A stretch of DNA of 64,000 bases from Emergencia sp. 1XD21-10 (GCF_009936045.1 NZ_QWEQ01000011.1:62001-126000); one strand, 5' to 3'. Shown: positions 16,271-26,258, numbered from the stretch's first letter. Numbers and translations are program-made. Notes: a model not told the origin generated them from the letters alone.

Positions 16271-18652
16271 TTACTGCCAGCTGATTTTTATCTTTTTTCT
16301 GTGCTTCTTTTCCTTTGTCTTGCGGCTTTTTCCGCCGCGATCGAGAATCCGTCCGCACAGGCTGGTAAACTTGTACACATAGCGGAACAGCCCTTCCGTA
16401 GCAATGAGGAATACCACCAGAAGCATCATAGCCTGCGTGGAAATCTGATTGATGCCAAAGAAGCTCTTCTGGAAAAAGAAGCAATACGCCATGCCCAGTA
16501 GCATGACTGCAATCAGCCCTACATGGAAGCTATTAGTCGGTTTTGCCACTTTTCCCAGAATCATAAAGCCAACCAGTCCAACTAAAATCGTGCAGGCTGT
16601 AGAAATACAATCTGGATCAACGTCAAAGACTTTTCCGAATATGACCAGAGAGCTGACGCTGACAAAAGTAGTAAGCCCTGCAGGGGTTGCCATTTTAAAG
16701 ACCTTTCCGAAGAAGGTTCCCGTAATTTTATCGTGATTCGGCTCCAGCGACAGCACAAAGGACGGCGCGCCGATGGTGAACATGGTAATCAGGGTAAGCT
16801 GTGACGGCGTCAGCGGGTATGACAGCACGTTGACGATGGAAAAGAGCGCCAGCAGCAACGAAAAAATATTCTTTGTCAAAAACAGGCTCGCTGTCTTCTC
16901 GATGTTGTTTACGACTCTGCGGCCTTCCGCCACCACCGACGGCATCTTTGAAAAATCGGAGTCCATCAGCACCAGCTGCGCCGCATTGGACGCTGCCTCG
17001 CTTCCCGACGCCATGGCGATGGAGCAGTCCGCATCCCGAAGAGCCAGAATATCATTGACCCCGTCTCCTGTCATGCCCACAATCTTGCCCTGCTTTTTCA
17101 GCGCCTTCACAAACATGCGCTTCTGCTCCGGCGTCACTCTGCCAAACACAGTATACCGCTCTACCGCTTCATAAACGGCTCGCTCTGTCACAAGCTGCCT
17201 TGCGTCGATATATCTGTCCGCGTTCTCAATGCCTGCTTCCATGGCGACATTGGAAACCGTCACCGGATTATCCCCGGAGATAACCTTGACCTCTACGCCG
17301 TTTTCAGCAAAATACGCAAATGTCTCTCTTGCCGATTTTCGAATCGGATTCGTCAGATAGACAAGTCCTAAAAGACGGGTTCGCCCTGTAAGCGGCTGTC
17401 CGTCCGGCACGTCTTCTGTCCGGGCAAAGGCCAGCACGCGGTATCCCTGTTCACTGACTTTTGTAATTTCTTCTTCATACTGAGAAAAGGCTTCCCGCAG
17501 CACAAACTCCGGCGCGCCCAGCACAAAATTACCATCCTCGTAGCTTGCGCCGCAATATTTATATTTCGAAGAAAAACCGCACACGCTGAGGGTGGCTCTT
17601 CCCGACCTTTCTGTAAAGTACGCCTGCATCGCCGCCATGGTGATATTGTCCGGATTCTGGGCAAATGCCAAATCACCGATTAAGCGGGACAGTTCATCGT
17701 CTGTCAGCCCATCGTAAATCCGCTGCATCTGCGCGACTTTCATCTCGTTTTCTGTAATCGTGCCGGTTTTGTCCACGCAAAGCACGTTGACCCTCGCCAA
17801 GGTCTCGATGCATCGCATATTCTGAACCAGCACGTCCTGTCTGGCAAGGCGCATGGCGCTGACCACCATAGCGATACTTGCCGTCATATAAAGCCCTTCA
17901 GGAATCATACCCAAAATCGCTGCAACCATAGAGGTCACGCTATGTCTAAATCCATCTTCTAAAATGAAGTACTGCTGTGTCAGAAGAATCAGTCCTACCG
18001 GAATGATAATAATACCGACCACCTTGACCAATTTATCCAGCGATTTAATCATCTCCGACTGCTCGCCATGCTTGTCCTTGGTCGCTTCAATGGTCAACTT
18101 AGAAATGTAAGAATTTCTGCCTACCGCCGTCAGTTTCGCTGCACACGTGCCGGATACCACAAAGCTGCCGGACAAAAGCTGAGAATCCGCCGTCTTAGTA
18201 ATCTCATCAGACTCACCGGTAATCAGCGCCTCGTTGACCTGTACGCTGCCATCAACCACTATGGCATCCGCCGGTATCTGGCTTCCCGCCCGAAGAACAA
18301 TCACATCGTCCAGCACCAGCTCTTCCACCGGCCGCTCGACTTCCTTTCCATCTCGAAAAACATGAGCCTTTGGCATTTTCAAAAGTTTCAGGTTGTCCAA
18401 AGTTTTCTTCGATTTGATTTCCTGGGCAATACCGATTGCTGTATTAGCAAATACCACAAGCATAAAAGTCAAGTCCTTAAAAGAACCTACTACAATCAAA
18501 AGCACCGCAAGTACCGTAAAAATCAAGTTAAAATAAGTGAATACGTTGCTCTTTATAATTTCTTCTACTGTTCGCGTCGAGGAGTCCACCTGCTCGTTGG
18601 AAAGCCCCTGCGCCGCTCTCTCTTCTGCTTCTCTTGCTGTTAATCCCAACAT
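16271..18652 (-). CDS. Cation-transporting P-type ATPase
   Basis: 793 residues, start ATG 18652 after AAGGAGAGCAAGAAGAC. Motifs in order: ITGES (actuator), GMIPEGL in membrane helix 4, the phosphorylated DKTGT (near residue 293), then MTGDGVNDILALRDAD and SIAMASGSEAA in the hinge. The IPEGL helix and overall spacing are closest to the Ca2+-pump CtpE-like group rather than to heavy-metal (CPx) pumps, but the ion is not certain. About ten membrane segments. Monocistronic; it lies between a decayed regulator and a repeat module. Confidence 0.9.
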   Translation of the reverse strand: MLGLTAREAEERAAQGLSNEQVDSSTRTVEEIIKSNVFTYFNLIFTVLAVLLIVVGSFKDLTFMLVVFANTAIGIAQEIKSKKTLDNLKLLKMPKAHVFRDGKEVERPVEELVLDDVIVLRAGSQIPADAIVVDGSVQVNEALITGESDEITKTADSQLLSGSFVVSGTCAAKLTAVGRNSYISKLTIEATKDKHGEQSEMIKSLDKLVKVVGIIIIPVGLILLTQQYFILEDGFRHSVTSMVAAILGMIPEGLYMTASIAMVVSAMRLARQDVLVQNMRCIETLARVNVLCVDKTGTITENEMKVAQMQRIYDGLTDDELSRLIGDLAFAQNPDNITMAAMQAYFTERSGRATLSVCGFSSKYKYCGASYEDGNFVLGAPEFVLREAFSQYEEEITKVSEQGYRVLAFARTEDVPDGQPLTGRTRLLGLVYLTNPIRKSARETFAYFAENGVEVKVISGDNPVTVSNVAMEAGIENADRYIDARQLVTERAVYEAVERYTVFGRVTPEQKRMFVKALKKQGKIVGMTGDGVNDILALRDADCSIAMASGSEAASNAAQLVLMDSDFSKMPSVVAEGRRVVNNIEKTASLFLTKNIFSLLLALFSIVNVLSYPLTPSQLTLITMFTIGAPSFVLSLEPNHDKITGTFFGKVFKMATPAGLTTFVSVSSLVIFGKVFDVDPDCISTACTILVGLVGFMILGKVAKPTNSFHVGLIAVMLLGMAYCFFFQKSFFGINQISTQAMMLLVVFLIATEGLFRYVYKFTSLCGRILDRGGKSRKTKEKKHRKKIKISWQ

Positions 18653-18865
18653 GTCTTCTTGCTCTCCTTTTTTACATACATTTTATTGTAACACAAAAAG
18701 GCGCAGGAGAAAATAACCTTCACAAAAACTTCAAACGCCAGCTGAAAATCCAAGACAATCGCGAAACCGCAACGCCAAACAGATCCTCACAGCTACTCTT
18801 GACGGCTCACGCTGTCTGCTGCCGCCGCGCAATCCTTTCGATTTATAAGCTCCACAAAACCATCA

Positions 18866-19078
18866 GTGCAGAAATTCTAAAAAAATCCCCAAAATATGCA
18901 CACCTCCGTACGTAAGTTCGCAAAAAATCATTAAAATATGCACAAAAACATCGAACTTAGTCTAGAAAATCGTTCTACGTGATATAAATTTTACGTATTT
19001 TCGCCGATTTCTTTAAAAATATGCACAGCTTTCCATGAAAACGTACATATTTTGAAGAAAAATTTAAATTATATGCAC
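18866..19078. repeat. Repeat module B-II: four 36-bp elements
   Basis: Elements at 18866-18901, 18908-18943, 18991-19026 and 19043-19078, each exactly 36 bp, with right end near AAAATATGCAC and left end near GTACRTATTTTC. The first pair starts 42 bp apart, the second 52 bp. By the better conserved end all four read forward. Same family as B-I. It lies 280 bp past the stop of the Rpn nuclease gene. The remainder of the 18653-19356 gap holds only a weak 40-codon frame at 19171-19293 and a terminator. Confidence 0.8.
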
Positions 19079-19170
19079 ATCACCCAGTCTGTGCTCTGAG
19101 ACACAGTAGTCATGCCCTCGCCGCGCGCGAAATTCAATGTATGATTTTCATTATATCTATATATAATGTA

Positions 19171-19293
19171 ATGATTATTTCAAAACATAAAATTCACATT
19201 TCGGTTCCTCGGTCTGAAATCGATGCTGAAGTTGCCGTCCATACTGTCACTCAAGCTGTTGAATTACCTGGTAAAATTTTATACGACTCCTAA
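19171..19293 (+). CDS. Possible 40-residue peptide
   Basis: ATG 19171 to TAA 19293 encodes MIISKHKIHISVPRSEID... ending LPGKILYDS. The sequence looks protein-like and there is no ribosome site, so it may be chance or the remnant of a longer gene. It sits between repeat module B-II and the terminator of the Rpn gene. Confidence 0.2.
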   Translation: MIISKHKIHISVPRSEIDAEVAVHTVTQAVELPGKILYDS

Positions 19294-19301
19294 AAGCAAA
19301 A

Positions 19302-19339
19302 AGAGCCGCACTGCGAAAATCTCCGCCGCACGGTTCTCT
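19302..19339 (-). terminator. Terminator of the Rpn gene
   Basis: On the minus strand AGAGAACCG...CGGCTCT forms a stem with a GC-rich inner part, then TTTTTGCTTTT. Confidence 0.65.
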
Positions 19340-19356
19340 ATAGTTTAATTTTCCAT

Positions 19357-20223
19357 TTATAGTTTTTCAATTTCTTCCACGGACAAATCCGTCATTTCGA
19401 CAATCTGCTGAATCTCCATGCCGCTTTCTTTCAATTTTAAGGCAATGGATTTCTGCATTTCTTCCTTTTCCCGGCGTCCTTCCTGCAGTCCAATCTCAAT
19501 ACCCTCTTCCAGGCTTCTCTGCTTCTCCATGCGATATTCTTCTTCCAAAGTCATGACTTGCTTCAGCTCCTCTCTCTGATTTAGCTCCGCAACTTCTCCA
19601 TGTATTTTCTGGATGAAAGTGTCTTTCTCGTCTGCCTCACCGCTTTTCAAATACGCGTATAGTGTTTTCAGCTGCTTTGGCACTTTCTCTTCTTCATACA
19701 TGATGTTTAATATCAGTGTATACGATTCATCTCCTAATGGCAAGCTGGTTTTCACATTATACATCTCGAATTCATACACGGGTTCTCCCAGTCCGAAAAA
19801 GTCAAAGAAACAGATAAAAATGACATAGACCGACTTTAACCTTTCGTAATTCTCCCCTGCCGGTAAAATATGTAAATCCGTGCTGGCATGGTAATACCTG
19901 CTTCTCTTCGGCAGATGTTTTTCTCTCTGCACCTGCAGTTCTATGTCCGCCCATCCGATTTCATGGCTGAAAAGCACATCCAGCCGAATGCTCTTGGCAG
20001 AAATCCCGTTGAGAATCGTCTTCTCCACCTGCACGCCATTATCGCTGGTTTCCGCTTCCGTCTCCTCCTGAAATTTGATTTGTAAGATTTCTTTGTTCGA
20101 GAAAATGCGCCGAAGCAGTTCTTTGCACAGGGTCTCCTGCTGCATGATGATGGCGAATACCAGTCTGTTACTGAAGGGATACTGAATCCGTTTTGTTTGA
20201 TTTGTCCTGATTTCCGATTGCAC
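19357..20223 (-). CDS. Rpn family recombination-promoting nuclease / putative transposase
   Basis: 288 residues from a GTG start after AAGGAAGGTATC. It has the PDDEXK_2 layout: IQYPFSNRLVFAIIMQ, later SIRLDVLFS (catalytic Asp), then ADIELQVQRE (Glu and Gln in the E-x-Q variant), RSRYYHASTDL, and a charged tail (EEGIEIGLQEGRREKEEM). Rpn proteins in Escherichia coli are DNA endonucleases that promote RecA-independent recombination. Many clostridial genomes hold several copies. Repeat module B-II lies downstream. Single-gene unit. Confidence 0.88.
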   Translation of the reverse strand: MQSEIRTNQTKRIQYPFSNRLVFAIIMQQETLCKELLRRIFSNKEILQIKFQEETEAETSDNGVQVEKTILNGISAKSIRLDVLFSHEIGWADIELQVQREKHLPKRSRYYHASTDLHILPAGENYERLKSVYVIFICFFDFFGLGEPVYEFEMYNVKTSLPLGDESYTLILNIMYEEEKVPKQLKTLYAYLKSGEADEKDTFIQKIHGEVAELNQREELKQVMTLEEEYRMEKQRSLEEGIEIGLQEGRREKEEMQKSIALKLKESGMEIQQIVEMTDLSVEEIEKL

Positions 20224-20379
20224 GATACCTTCCTTTCATTTTCGTGATTTTTGTAATTTATTCCCAGTAAATACAGATTCAGTATATATCATGCACCCAC
20301 AAAAACAAGTCCCTATTAAGGGCAACTTCTAGAAAATTATCCGCACACGATTTTTTTCACAGTCTCCTTCAAAACACTG

Positions 20380-21555
20380 TTATTCGCTATCCTTTCCTAT
20401 CTGATCAAACATAGCTTTCACCGCCGGTGCGTTTTTCGTCAGTTTCTTAATCGTCAAATCCTCCGCTTTATCGTTTGCCAGGCGGAGATTTCTTTCTGAT
20501 GAGGTTAATGCTTTCTTTATTTTTTCCAGATGGTCGATTGACTTGTCAATCTCCTCAATTGCCGTCTGGAATTTGTCGCTGGCAAGTCTGTAATTTCTGG
20601 AAAAGCCTTCTTTAAAAGCGTTCATATTTTCTTCAAAATTCATGATATCGACTTGCTGATTCCGAACGATTGCCAGTTCTTTCTGATATTGCAAAGAGTT
20701 CCTTGCTGCATTTCGAAGCAAAGTAATCATCGGAATAAAATACTGCGGTCTGATGACATACATTTTGGGATAGCGGTAAGAAACGTCCACAATGCCCTGA
20801 TTATAAAGATCGCTATCACTTTCCAGCATTGACACAAGCACTGCATATTCACAATGTTTCTCCCTGCGGTCCTTGTCCAATTCTTTGAAAAAATCTTCAT
20901 TCTTGTGCTTCGTTGCAGTTTCATCAGCCTCATTTTTCATCTCAAACATAATCGAAATATATTCGATGCTGTCCTCATCAGCTTCCCTAAAGATAAAGTC
21001 TCCCTTGCTTCCGGATTTCGCATCGTTATCCTTTTCAAAGTAAGCATTTGGAAACGCTGTCATTCTGATGGAATTAAACTGCGTTAAGCAGTGCTGTTCC
21101 AGGCTTTCTCCAATCATTTTGGTTGATTGGCGCGCTTTGAAATCTTTATAGTACTCAATCTGTTCTTCTTTTTCCTTCAGTTTAAACTCGTACTGTTCCT
21201 TTAAATTCTTTTCTTTCAGCTCGCTTTCGTTTTCTACATTGGAAAGCTTTCCTTCCAGCACGGTAATCTGATTTACCTTTTCAGACAGTTCCTTTTCTTT
21301 CTCCTGCAAGGCCTCAGCCACTGCAAGTTTCTTTTCCGTCTCTGCGCCAGAAATCTGCGCCTTCAATGCAGAAATCAGCTGTTCCTTTTCTGCTAATCGG
21401 TTATTCATCTCATTTAAAGCCTGATCGCTTTCTTTTTCTTTTTTCTGAATAGCCTCACTGATGGCAAGACTCTTCTCCGTCTCGCTCTTCTCCGACAATT
21501 CTCTTTCCCTGCGATGCAGTTCAGCATTGAATTCTGAATCCCTCACCTGCTGCAC
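20380..21555 (-). pseudogene. DUF2130 protein lacking its N-terminus (5'-truncated)
   Basis: The frame shows a long coiled coil (about residues 1-140, with repeats of KEKE and NEMNNRLAEKEQL) followed by the conserved DUF2130 domain (MIGESLEQHC, FRADED-type, YISIMFEMKNEAD, HKNEDFFKELDKDR, YAVLVSMLE, YNQGIVDVSYRYPKMYV). Family homology starts upstream of the GTG at 21555, at GYAQIVQQV, without the normal start region (about 40 residues missing), and the preceding bases are cas6 sequence. DUF2130 proteins are of unknown function. It may still be translated from the internal GTG, but without a clear ribosome site. Confidence 0.7.
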
Positions 21556-22275
21556 AATTTGCGCATATCCCCATAGCGGCCTTAATCCCTATTCCAGAAT
21601 ACTCACCAAAAGAAACCAGCATATGTAACAAATTTCTAAAAAGCAGCGGTCCATAACTATGCATGGATAACGTTCCAAAAAAAGAAGGTATTTTTGCTCC
21701 TTCTAAATGAACTCGTGTACTCCTCAAGTCATAACGACTAATCTCTACATATTTTGATATATCCTCCATTATTTTTTCAGAAAAAATTGGAGGTTCTCCT
21801 GATACTGCATCATATTTCTGAATCAAGCTGTAGAAAATATTCTGCACTGTCGGAAAGAATTGGTATCTTCCATTTCTTTAAATGCTGTTGGAGTACGAAA
21901 TGCAAGGTTAATATATGGCTTACATACAGAAAAATAGGTTTCCTACATCAGCTGGTTATAGGACTTCGACGAATATCTCTTCTCGATAATCTTTAAATTC
22001 AAGTCTTTATAGCGCAGATATATTTCATCTTTATTATCACTCAAAAGTGGCTGCAAAATTTCTCGGTCTGCTTCTTCACTAATCGCTGCAACTGTCCATT
22101 TGAAAGAATCTCTTTCCGCAATGCAGTGCTGCGCATAAGGTTTAATTCCTTGACAGTGCAGCTTCTCTGCATAGTCAGGCTTTACTTGTTCCATTAAGAT
22201 GCTCTGAAAAATGGATCCCATATTAAAGTTCAAGTCGTTCGTTCTTTTAAACGAAATTTCAAGTTTTGACAGCAT
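21521..22275 (-). pseudogene. cas6: Decayed CRISPR endoribonuclease Cas6
   Basis: From ATG 22275 (after TAGGAGACTCGTTTAC) the frame encodes MGSIFQSILMEQVKPDYAEK, LHCQGIKPYAQHCI and WTVAAISEEADREIL, the start of clostridial Cas6 proteins. A TAG at 21943-21945 interrupts it after YNQLM; the frame then continues ETYFSVCKPYINLAFRTPTA, shifts by one base near 21871-21882, and resumes GRYQFFPTVQNIFYSLIQKY through to FGEYSGIGIKAAMG, the Gly-rich loop that normally lies near the C-terminus. Immediately after, it joins the DUF2130 frame. No CRISPR array or other cas gene is in the window. Confidence 0.8.
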
Positions 22276-22416
22276 GTAAACGAGTCTCCTATATTTGTCC
22301 TTTTTTACAATTCTTCATACTTAAAATATACCACGTTTGTCCCCGAACAACAACATATGTATTCATATCCATCGCCCAAATTATGTAAACTCTTTGGTAA
22401 AGGAGGAATCATACAT

Positions 22417-22653
22417 ATGCTAGATCCAATTATTGTCGGGAAAACCATCCAAAGAGTTCGTGAAGAAAAGCAATTATCGCAGGAAGTTGTCAGCGGTTTT
22501 GCGGATATCGGAAGAACGCATCTATCCGCAATTGAAAGAGGTATCAGAAAACCTACGTTGGAAACACTTTTTCGCATTGCGGAAGCGTTAAAAGTTTCGC
22601 CCAGCGCGTTGGTAGCAGAAATCGAAGAAGCTGTCAAAAAGGCCGCGAACTAA
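22417..22653 (+). CDS. XRE-family HTH regulator
   Basis: 78 residues from ATG 22417 after AAAGGAGGAATC. Almost the whole chain is one HTH_3 domain: GKTIQRVREEKQLSQEVVSG, then RTHLSAIERGIRKPTLETLF. Small single-domain regulators of this kind resemble phage or restriction-modification controllers (C proteins). It faces away from the cas6 remnant; no partner gene is adjacent. Confidence 0.85.
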   Translation: MLDPIIVGKTIQRVREEKQLSQEVVSGFADIGRTHLSAIERGIRKPTLETLFRIAEALKVSPSALVAEIEEAVKKAAN

Positions 22654-22705
22654 GCCATCCATACTTTTCCATCCATCTTAAGTAACAGCACCCATGAAAC
22701 ACAAG

Positions 22706-22749
22706 GAGCCGCCCGCATAAACGAATCCTTTCGTTCACGCAGGCGGCTC
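22706..22749 (-). terminator. Hairpin after tyrS
   Basis: GAGCCGCC (22706-22713) pairs with GGCGGCTC (22742-22749), with an inner AACGAA/TTCGTT stem. The T-tail on the minus strand is poor (CTTGTGTTTC). Confidence 0.55.
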
Positions 22750-22768
22750 ACCGCACATCATCCTCTAT

Positions 22769-24097
22769 TTATTTAATTACAACCTTATGGAATTTCTTCT
22801 TGCCCTTCTGAATCAGCAGTTCGCCGTCCTTAAACAGATCAGCCGTTACGTTCATCTTTGGATTGGTTACTTTTTCACCGTTTACGGAAAGTCCACCCTG
22901 TTCGATGGTTCTGAAGCCTTCACCATTGCTCGGCACAAGACCCAGCTCTTTAATCAGAGAAACCAGACCTTTACCATCACCGTCAAAATCAGCAGCAGCC
23001 ATTTCTGTGGTCGGGATGTTAGCAGCATCACCGCCGCCTCCAAAGGCAGCTCTAGCGCCTTCCTGGGCTTTTCTGGCTTCCTCTTCGCCGTGTACCAGCT
23101 TGGTAACCTCGTAAGCCAGCACTTCCTTCGCCTTGTTGATTTCCGCGCCTTCCAAAGCTGACAGCCTGTTTACCTCTTCCATCGGCAGGAAGGTCAGGAA
23201 ACGCAGACACTTGTTCACATCAGCATCGCCGACATTTCTCCAGTACTGATAGAACTCATATGGGGAAGTTCTCTCCGGTGACAGCCACAGCGCACCTTTC
23301 TGGGTTTTGCCCATTTTCTTACCCTCACTGTTAGTCAGCAGTGCAAATACCATACCTTCTACATCAACACCGCACCATTTTCTGGACAAGTCCTTACCTG
23401 CCAGAATGTTTGACCACTGGTCGTTGCCGCCGAACTGCATTTTCAGTCCGAAGTCTCTTGCCATAACGGTAAAGTCATAAGCCTGCATGAGCATGTAGTT
23501 CAGTTCAAAGAAAGTCAAACCGTCGCCGATTCTCTGCTTATAACAGTCTGCTCGTAGCATATTATTCACATTAAAGTGTGTTCCTACTTCTCTTACGAAC
23601 TCAACATAGTTGAGCGGTCTCAGCCAATCTGCATTGTTAATGCTGATTGCCTTGCCCGGAAGCGGTTCTCTGTTCTGATGACCCGGCGCATATACACCGT
23701 TGTTGCCCTCGTATTTCCATTCATCGTCAAAATCAAGGAACTGATCAAACAGCTTTTTAAAAGCTGCGCAGTTATCATCAATAGTATTTACAGTCATCAT
23801 CTGACGCATGTCCTGTCTGCCCGACGGGTCGCCTACCATACCAGTCCCGCCGCCCAGCAGTACAACCGGTGTATGTCCATATTTCTGCATGTACATCAAA
23901 ATGATAACCTGCATAAAGTGTCCGATATGCAGACAGTCTGCAGTCGGGTCAAAACCGATATAGAATTTGATCTTTTCTTTGCCCAGTAACTCTCTAACTG
24001 CCTCTTCATCGGTTACCTGCTCAATGAAGCCTCTTTCTTTCAGTACATCGTAAACATTATCAAACTTGCTTACGGAATCAGGAATAAAATTTTTCAT
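22769..24097 (-). CDS. tyrS: Tyrosyl-tRNA synthetase
   Basis: 442 residues. Class I motifs: HIGH (CLHIGHFMQV, about residue 60) and KMGKT in place of KMSKS (EGKKMGKTQKG). Residues about 365-442 form the S4 RNA-binding domain (GLSVNGEKVTNPKMNV). It charges tRNA-Tyr. Last gene of the minus-strand run prfA-sua5-rpiB-upp-tyrS; 56 bp from upp, too short for a T-box. Confidence 0.96.
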   Translation of the reverse strand: MKNFIPDSVSKFDNVYDVLKERGFIEQVTDEEAVRELLGKEKIKFYIGFDPTADCLHIGHFMQVIILMYMQKYGHTPVVLLGGGTGMVGDPSGRQDMRQMMTVNTIDDNCAAFKKLFDQFLDFDDEWKYEGNNGVYAPGHQNREPLPGKAISINNADWLRPLNYVEFVREVGTHFNVNNMLRADCYKQRIGDGLTFFELNYMLMQAYDFTVMARDFGLKMQFGGNDQWSNILAGKDLSRKWCGVDVEGMVFALLTNSEGKKMGKTQKGALWLSPERTSPYEFYQYWRNVGDADVNKCLRFLTFLPMEEVNRLSALEGAEINKAKEVLAYEVTKLVHGEEEARKAQEGARAAFGGGGDAANIPTTEMAAADFDGDGKGLVSLIKELGLVPSNGEGFRTIEQGGLSVNGEKVTNPKMNVTADLFKDGELLIQKGKKKFHKVVIK

Positions 24098-24153
24098 GGT
24101 AAATATCCTCTCTTCTTAGAATTTTGCCCTGGAATTTCATTAATAATCGCCCT

Positions 24154-24783
24154 TTATTTTGTGCCGAACAGTCTGTCGCCTGCATCCCCTAGCCCCGGAA
24201 TAATGTAAGCGTGTTCGTTGAGTCTCTCGTCTTTCGCTGCGATGTAGATATCCACATCCGGATGTGCCTTTTGCAGTACCTCAATGCCCTCCGGTGCTGC
24301 GATCAAACACATGAATGTGATATTCTTCCCGCCTCTCTGCTTGATAAAATCAATGGCTGCTGACGCACTTCCACCAGTTGCCAGCATAGGGTCTACGACA
24401 AAAATCTGCCTTTTATCGATGTCTGTCGGCAACTTGCAATAGTATTCCACCGGCTCATGGGTATCAGGATCACGATAAAGACCCACATGTCCAACTTTCG
24501 CATTTGGAACAAGTGCCAGCATACCGTCTACAAAGCCAAGACCTGCGCGAAGGATCGGTACGATAGCAATATCTTCCCCTTCCAGCATATTTACCTTAGT
24601 GCTGCAAAGCGGTGTTTCTATTTCTACTTCTTTTAGCGGCAAATTTCTGGTCGCCTCAAAACCCATCAGCATGGCGATTTCCTTTGCCAATTCTCTGAAA
24701 TCTTTGGTGCTGGTATCTGTCTTTCTCATCAGCGCAACCTTGTGCTGAATCAATGGGTGATCAAAAATGTATACTTTGCTCAT
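24154..24783 (-). CDS. upp: Uracil phosphoribosyltransferase
   Basis: 209 residues. The uracil/PRPP site motifs are clear: [15 protein letters not shown], then [20 protein letters not shown], and the C-terminal [17 protein letters not shown]. It converts uracil and PRPP to UMP in pyrimidine salvage. It lies 30 bp after rpiB, a pairing frequent in Clostridia and Bacilli. Confidence 0.97.
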   Translation of the reverse strand: MSKVYIFDHPLIQHKVALMRKTDTSTKDFRELAKEIAMLMGFEATRNLPLKEVEIETPLCSTKVNMLEGEDIAIVPILRAGLGFVDGMLALVPNAKVGHVGLYRDPDTHEPVEYYCKLPTDIDKRQIFVVDPMLATGGSASAAIDFIKQRGGKNITFMCLIAAPEGIEVLQKAHPDVDIYIAAKDERLNEHAYIIPGLGDAGDRLFGTK

Positions 24784-24813
24784 TCTCTTACCTCTCTTTC
24801 TGCTGCTTTGCGG

Positions 24814-25245
24814 CTACATCTCGTCCAGCATCGCTGTTCTTCTCTCGTGACGACCGCCTTCAAATTCAGTATCCATCCATGCGTCAACAATCTCAACAGC
24901 AAGCTCCGGTGCAGTGGTTCTTCCGCCCAGCGCAAGGATGTTGGCATTGTTGTGCTGTCTGGTCAGCTTTGCCATCTCTACAGAAGTGCAAAGCCCGCAG
25001 CGAATGCCCTTCACTTTATTGGCAGCGATGGAAATGCCTATGCCTGTCCCGCAAACAACAATTCCAAGGTCCGCCTTTCCGGAAGCCACCGCTTCCCCAC
25101 ATGCCTTTCCATACACAGGATAATCCACGGACGCTTCGGAATCAGTTCCGAGGTCCACTACTTTATATCCCCTTTCTAATAAATGTTTCTTTACAATATC
25201 TTTCAACGCGAACCCGCCATGGTCGCTGGCAACTGCAATAATCAT
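24814..25245 (-). CDS. rpiB: Ribose-5-phosphate isomerase B
   Basis: 143 residues, usual for RpiB. IIAVASDHGGFALK begins the chain (catalytic region), with the active-site CGTGIG (IVVCGTGIGISIAANK) and the downstream HNNANILALGGR. It interconverts ribose-5-phosphate and ribulose-5-phosphate, feeding PRPP used by the neighbouring upp. Starts 5 bp after sua5. Confidence 0.95.
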   Translation of the reverse strand: MIIAVASDHGGFALKDIVKKHLLERGYKVVDLGTDSEASVDYPVYGKACGEAVASGKADLGIVVCGTGIGISIAANKVKGIRCGLCTSVEMAKLTRQHNNANILALGGRTTAPELAVEIVDAWMDTEFEGGRHERRTAMLDEM

Positions 25246-25250
25246 ATGTA

Positions 25251-26258
25251 TTAAACCTTTCTGATATTATATCCTGCGGACTTCAGCATTCTATTCATGA
25301 CAGAAAAGCCAATGCCCTCTTCCGGCAGCGCCGATGCCAAAATCATATCAGCGCCTTCTCTGTCCGCTTCTCTTAGCCGTGCAAAAAACTGGTGCGCCGC
25401 AGCTTTCTGGTCTTTTTCGTCAAAGGAAATGACGCAGACCTTCTTGCCCTCCGCTCTGTATTTTGCAGCCTCCCTGCAAATGACCTCCTGCACAGCCTGC
25501 GGGCTTCCTTCAAAGACCGTCATCTGTGCTTTCGGAGCATAGTGCTTATATTTCATGCCCGGTGCTCTGGGCTTAAAATCTTCATTATTAAATACATCCG
25601 GTCGCTGATTCAAAGTTGGATCAAGTGCTACCGGCTTTTTCAGCGCCTCTTCAAAATCCTCTCTGGTAATAATGCCAGGTCTTAGAATCATAGGCTGTTC
25701 ACCCATCATATCGATGACAGTGGATTCAATTCCCACCTGGCAGTCGGTGCTTTCTATAATCGCATCCACTCTTCCATAGAGATCCTCTTTGACATCTTTT
25801 GCCGTCGTTGGACTGGGCTTTCCGGAGAGATTTGCGCTGGGCGCTGCAACAGGACACTGCGCTGCGCTAATCAAAGAAAGCGCCACGGGATGATCCGGCA
25901 TACGAACCCCTACCGTATCAAGCCCGCCTGTAGTCGTATCAGGTATCAGGGAAAGCCTTGGCACAATCATGGTCATGGGACCCGGCCAGAAATGCTCCAT
26001 CAAAAGCTGCATATCAGCGGTGACTTCAGGGGTCAGTGCAAGCAAATCGTCCTTTGACGATATGTGGACAATCATAGGATTGTCAGAAGGTCTACCCTTT
26101 GCCGCATACACCTTACCCACAGCTTCTGCATCGAGGGCATTGGCACCCAGTCCATAGACCGTTTCTGTAGGAAATGCAACCAGCCCTCCCGCTGCCAAAA
26201 TATCCGCTGCCGCTGCAATATCTTCAGTTGTATCTTTTAGTAATTTTGTATTCATCAT
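25251..26258 (-). CDS. tsaC: Threonylcarbamoyl-AMP synthase (Sua5 type)
   Basis: 335 residues: an N-terminal YrdC/TsaC domain (GGLVAFPTETVYGLGANA, KGRPSDNPMIVH, PVAAPSANLSGKPSPT) and a C-terminal Sua5 domain after the linker PRAPGMKYKHYAP. It makes threonylcarbamoyl-AMP for the t6A modification of ANN-decoding tRNAs. It follows prfA by 52 bp; a hairpin GCCCGCA/TGCGGGC (26267-26293) sits just before the start and may modulate its translation. No prmC lies between prfA and this gene. Confidence 0.95.
   Translation of the reverse strand: MMNTKLLKDTTEDIAAAADILAAGGLVAFPTETVYGLGANALDAEAVGKVYAAKGRPSDNPMIVHISSKDDLLALTPEVTADMQLLMEHFWPGPMTMIVPRLSLIPDTTTGGLDTVGVRMPDHPVALSLISAAQCPVAAPSANLSGKPSPTTAKDVKEDLYGRVDAIIESTDCQVGIESTVIDMMGEQPMILRPGIITREDFEEALKKPVALDPTLNQRPDVFNNEDFKPRAPGMKYKHYAPKAQMTVFEGSPQAVQEVICREAAKYRAEGKKVCVISFDEKDQKAAAHQFFARLREADREGADMILASALPEEGIGFSVMNRMLKSAGYNIRKV

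Noticed and set aside
16212-16484. Independent minus-strand gene at the end of the P-type ATPase
   Set aside because: Shifted reading of the ATPase 3' end; no family and no ribosome site.
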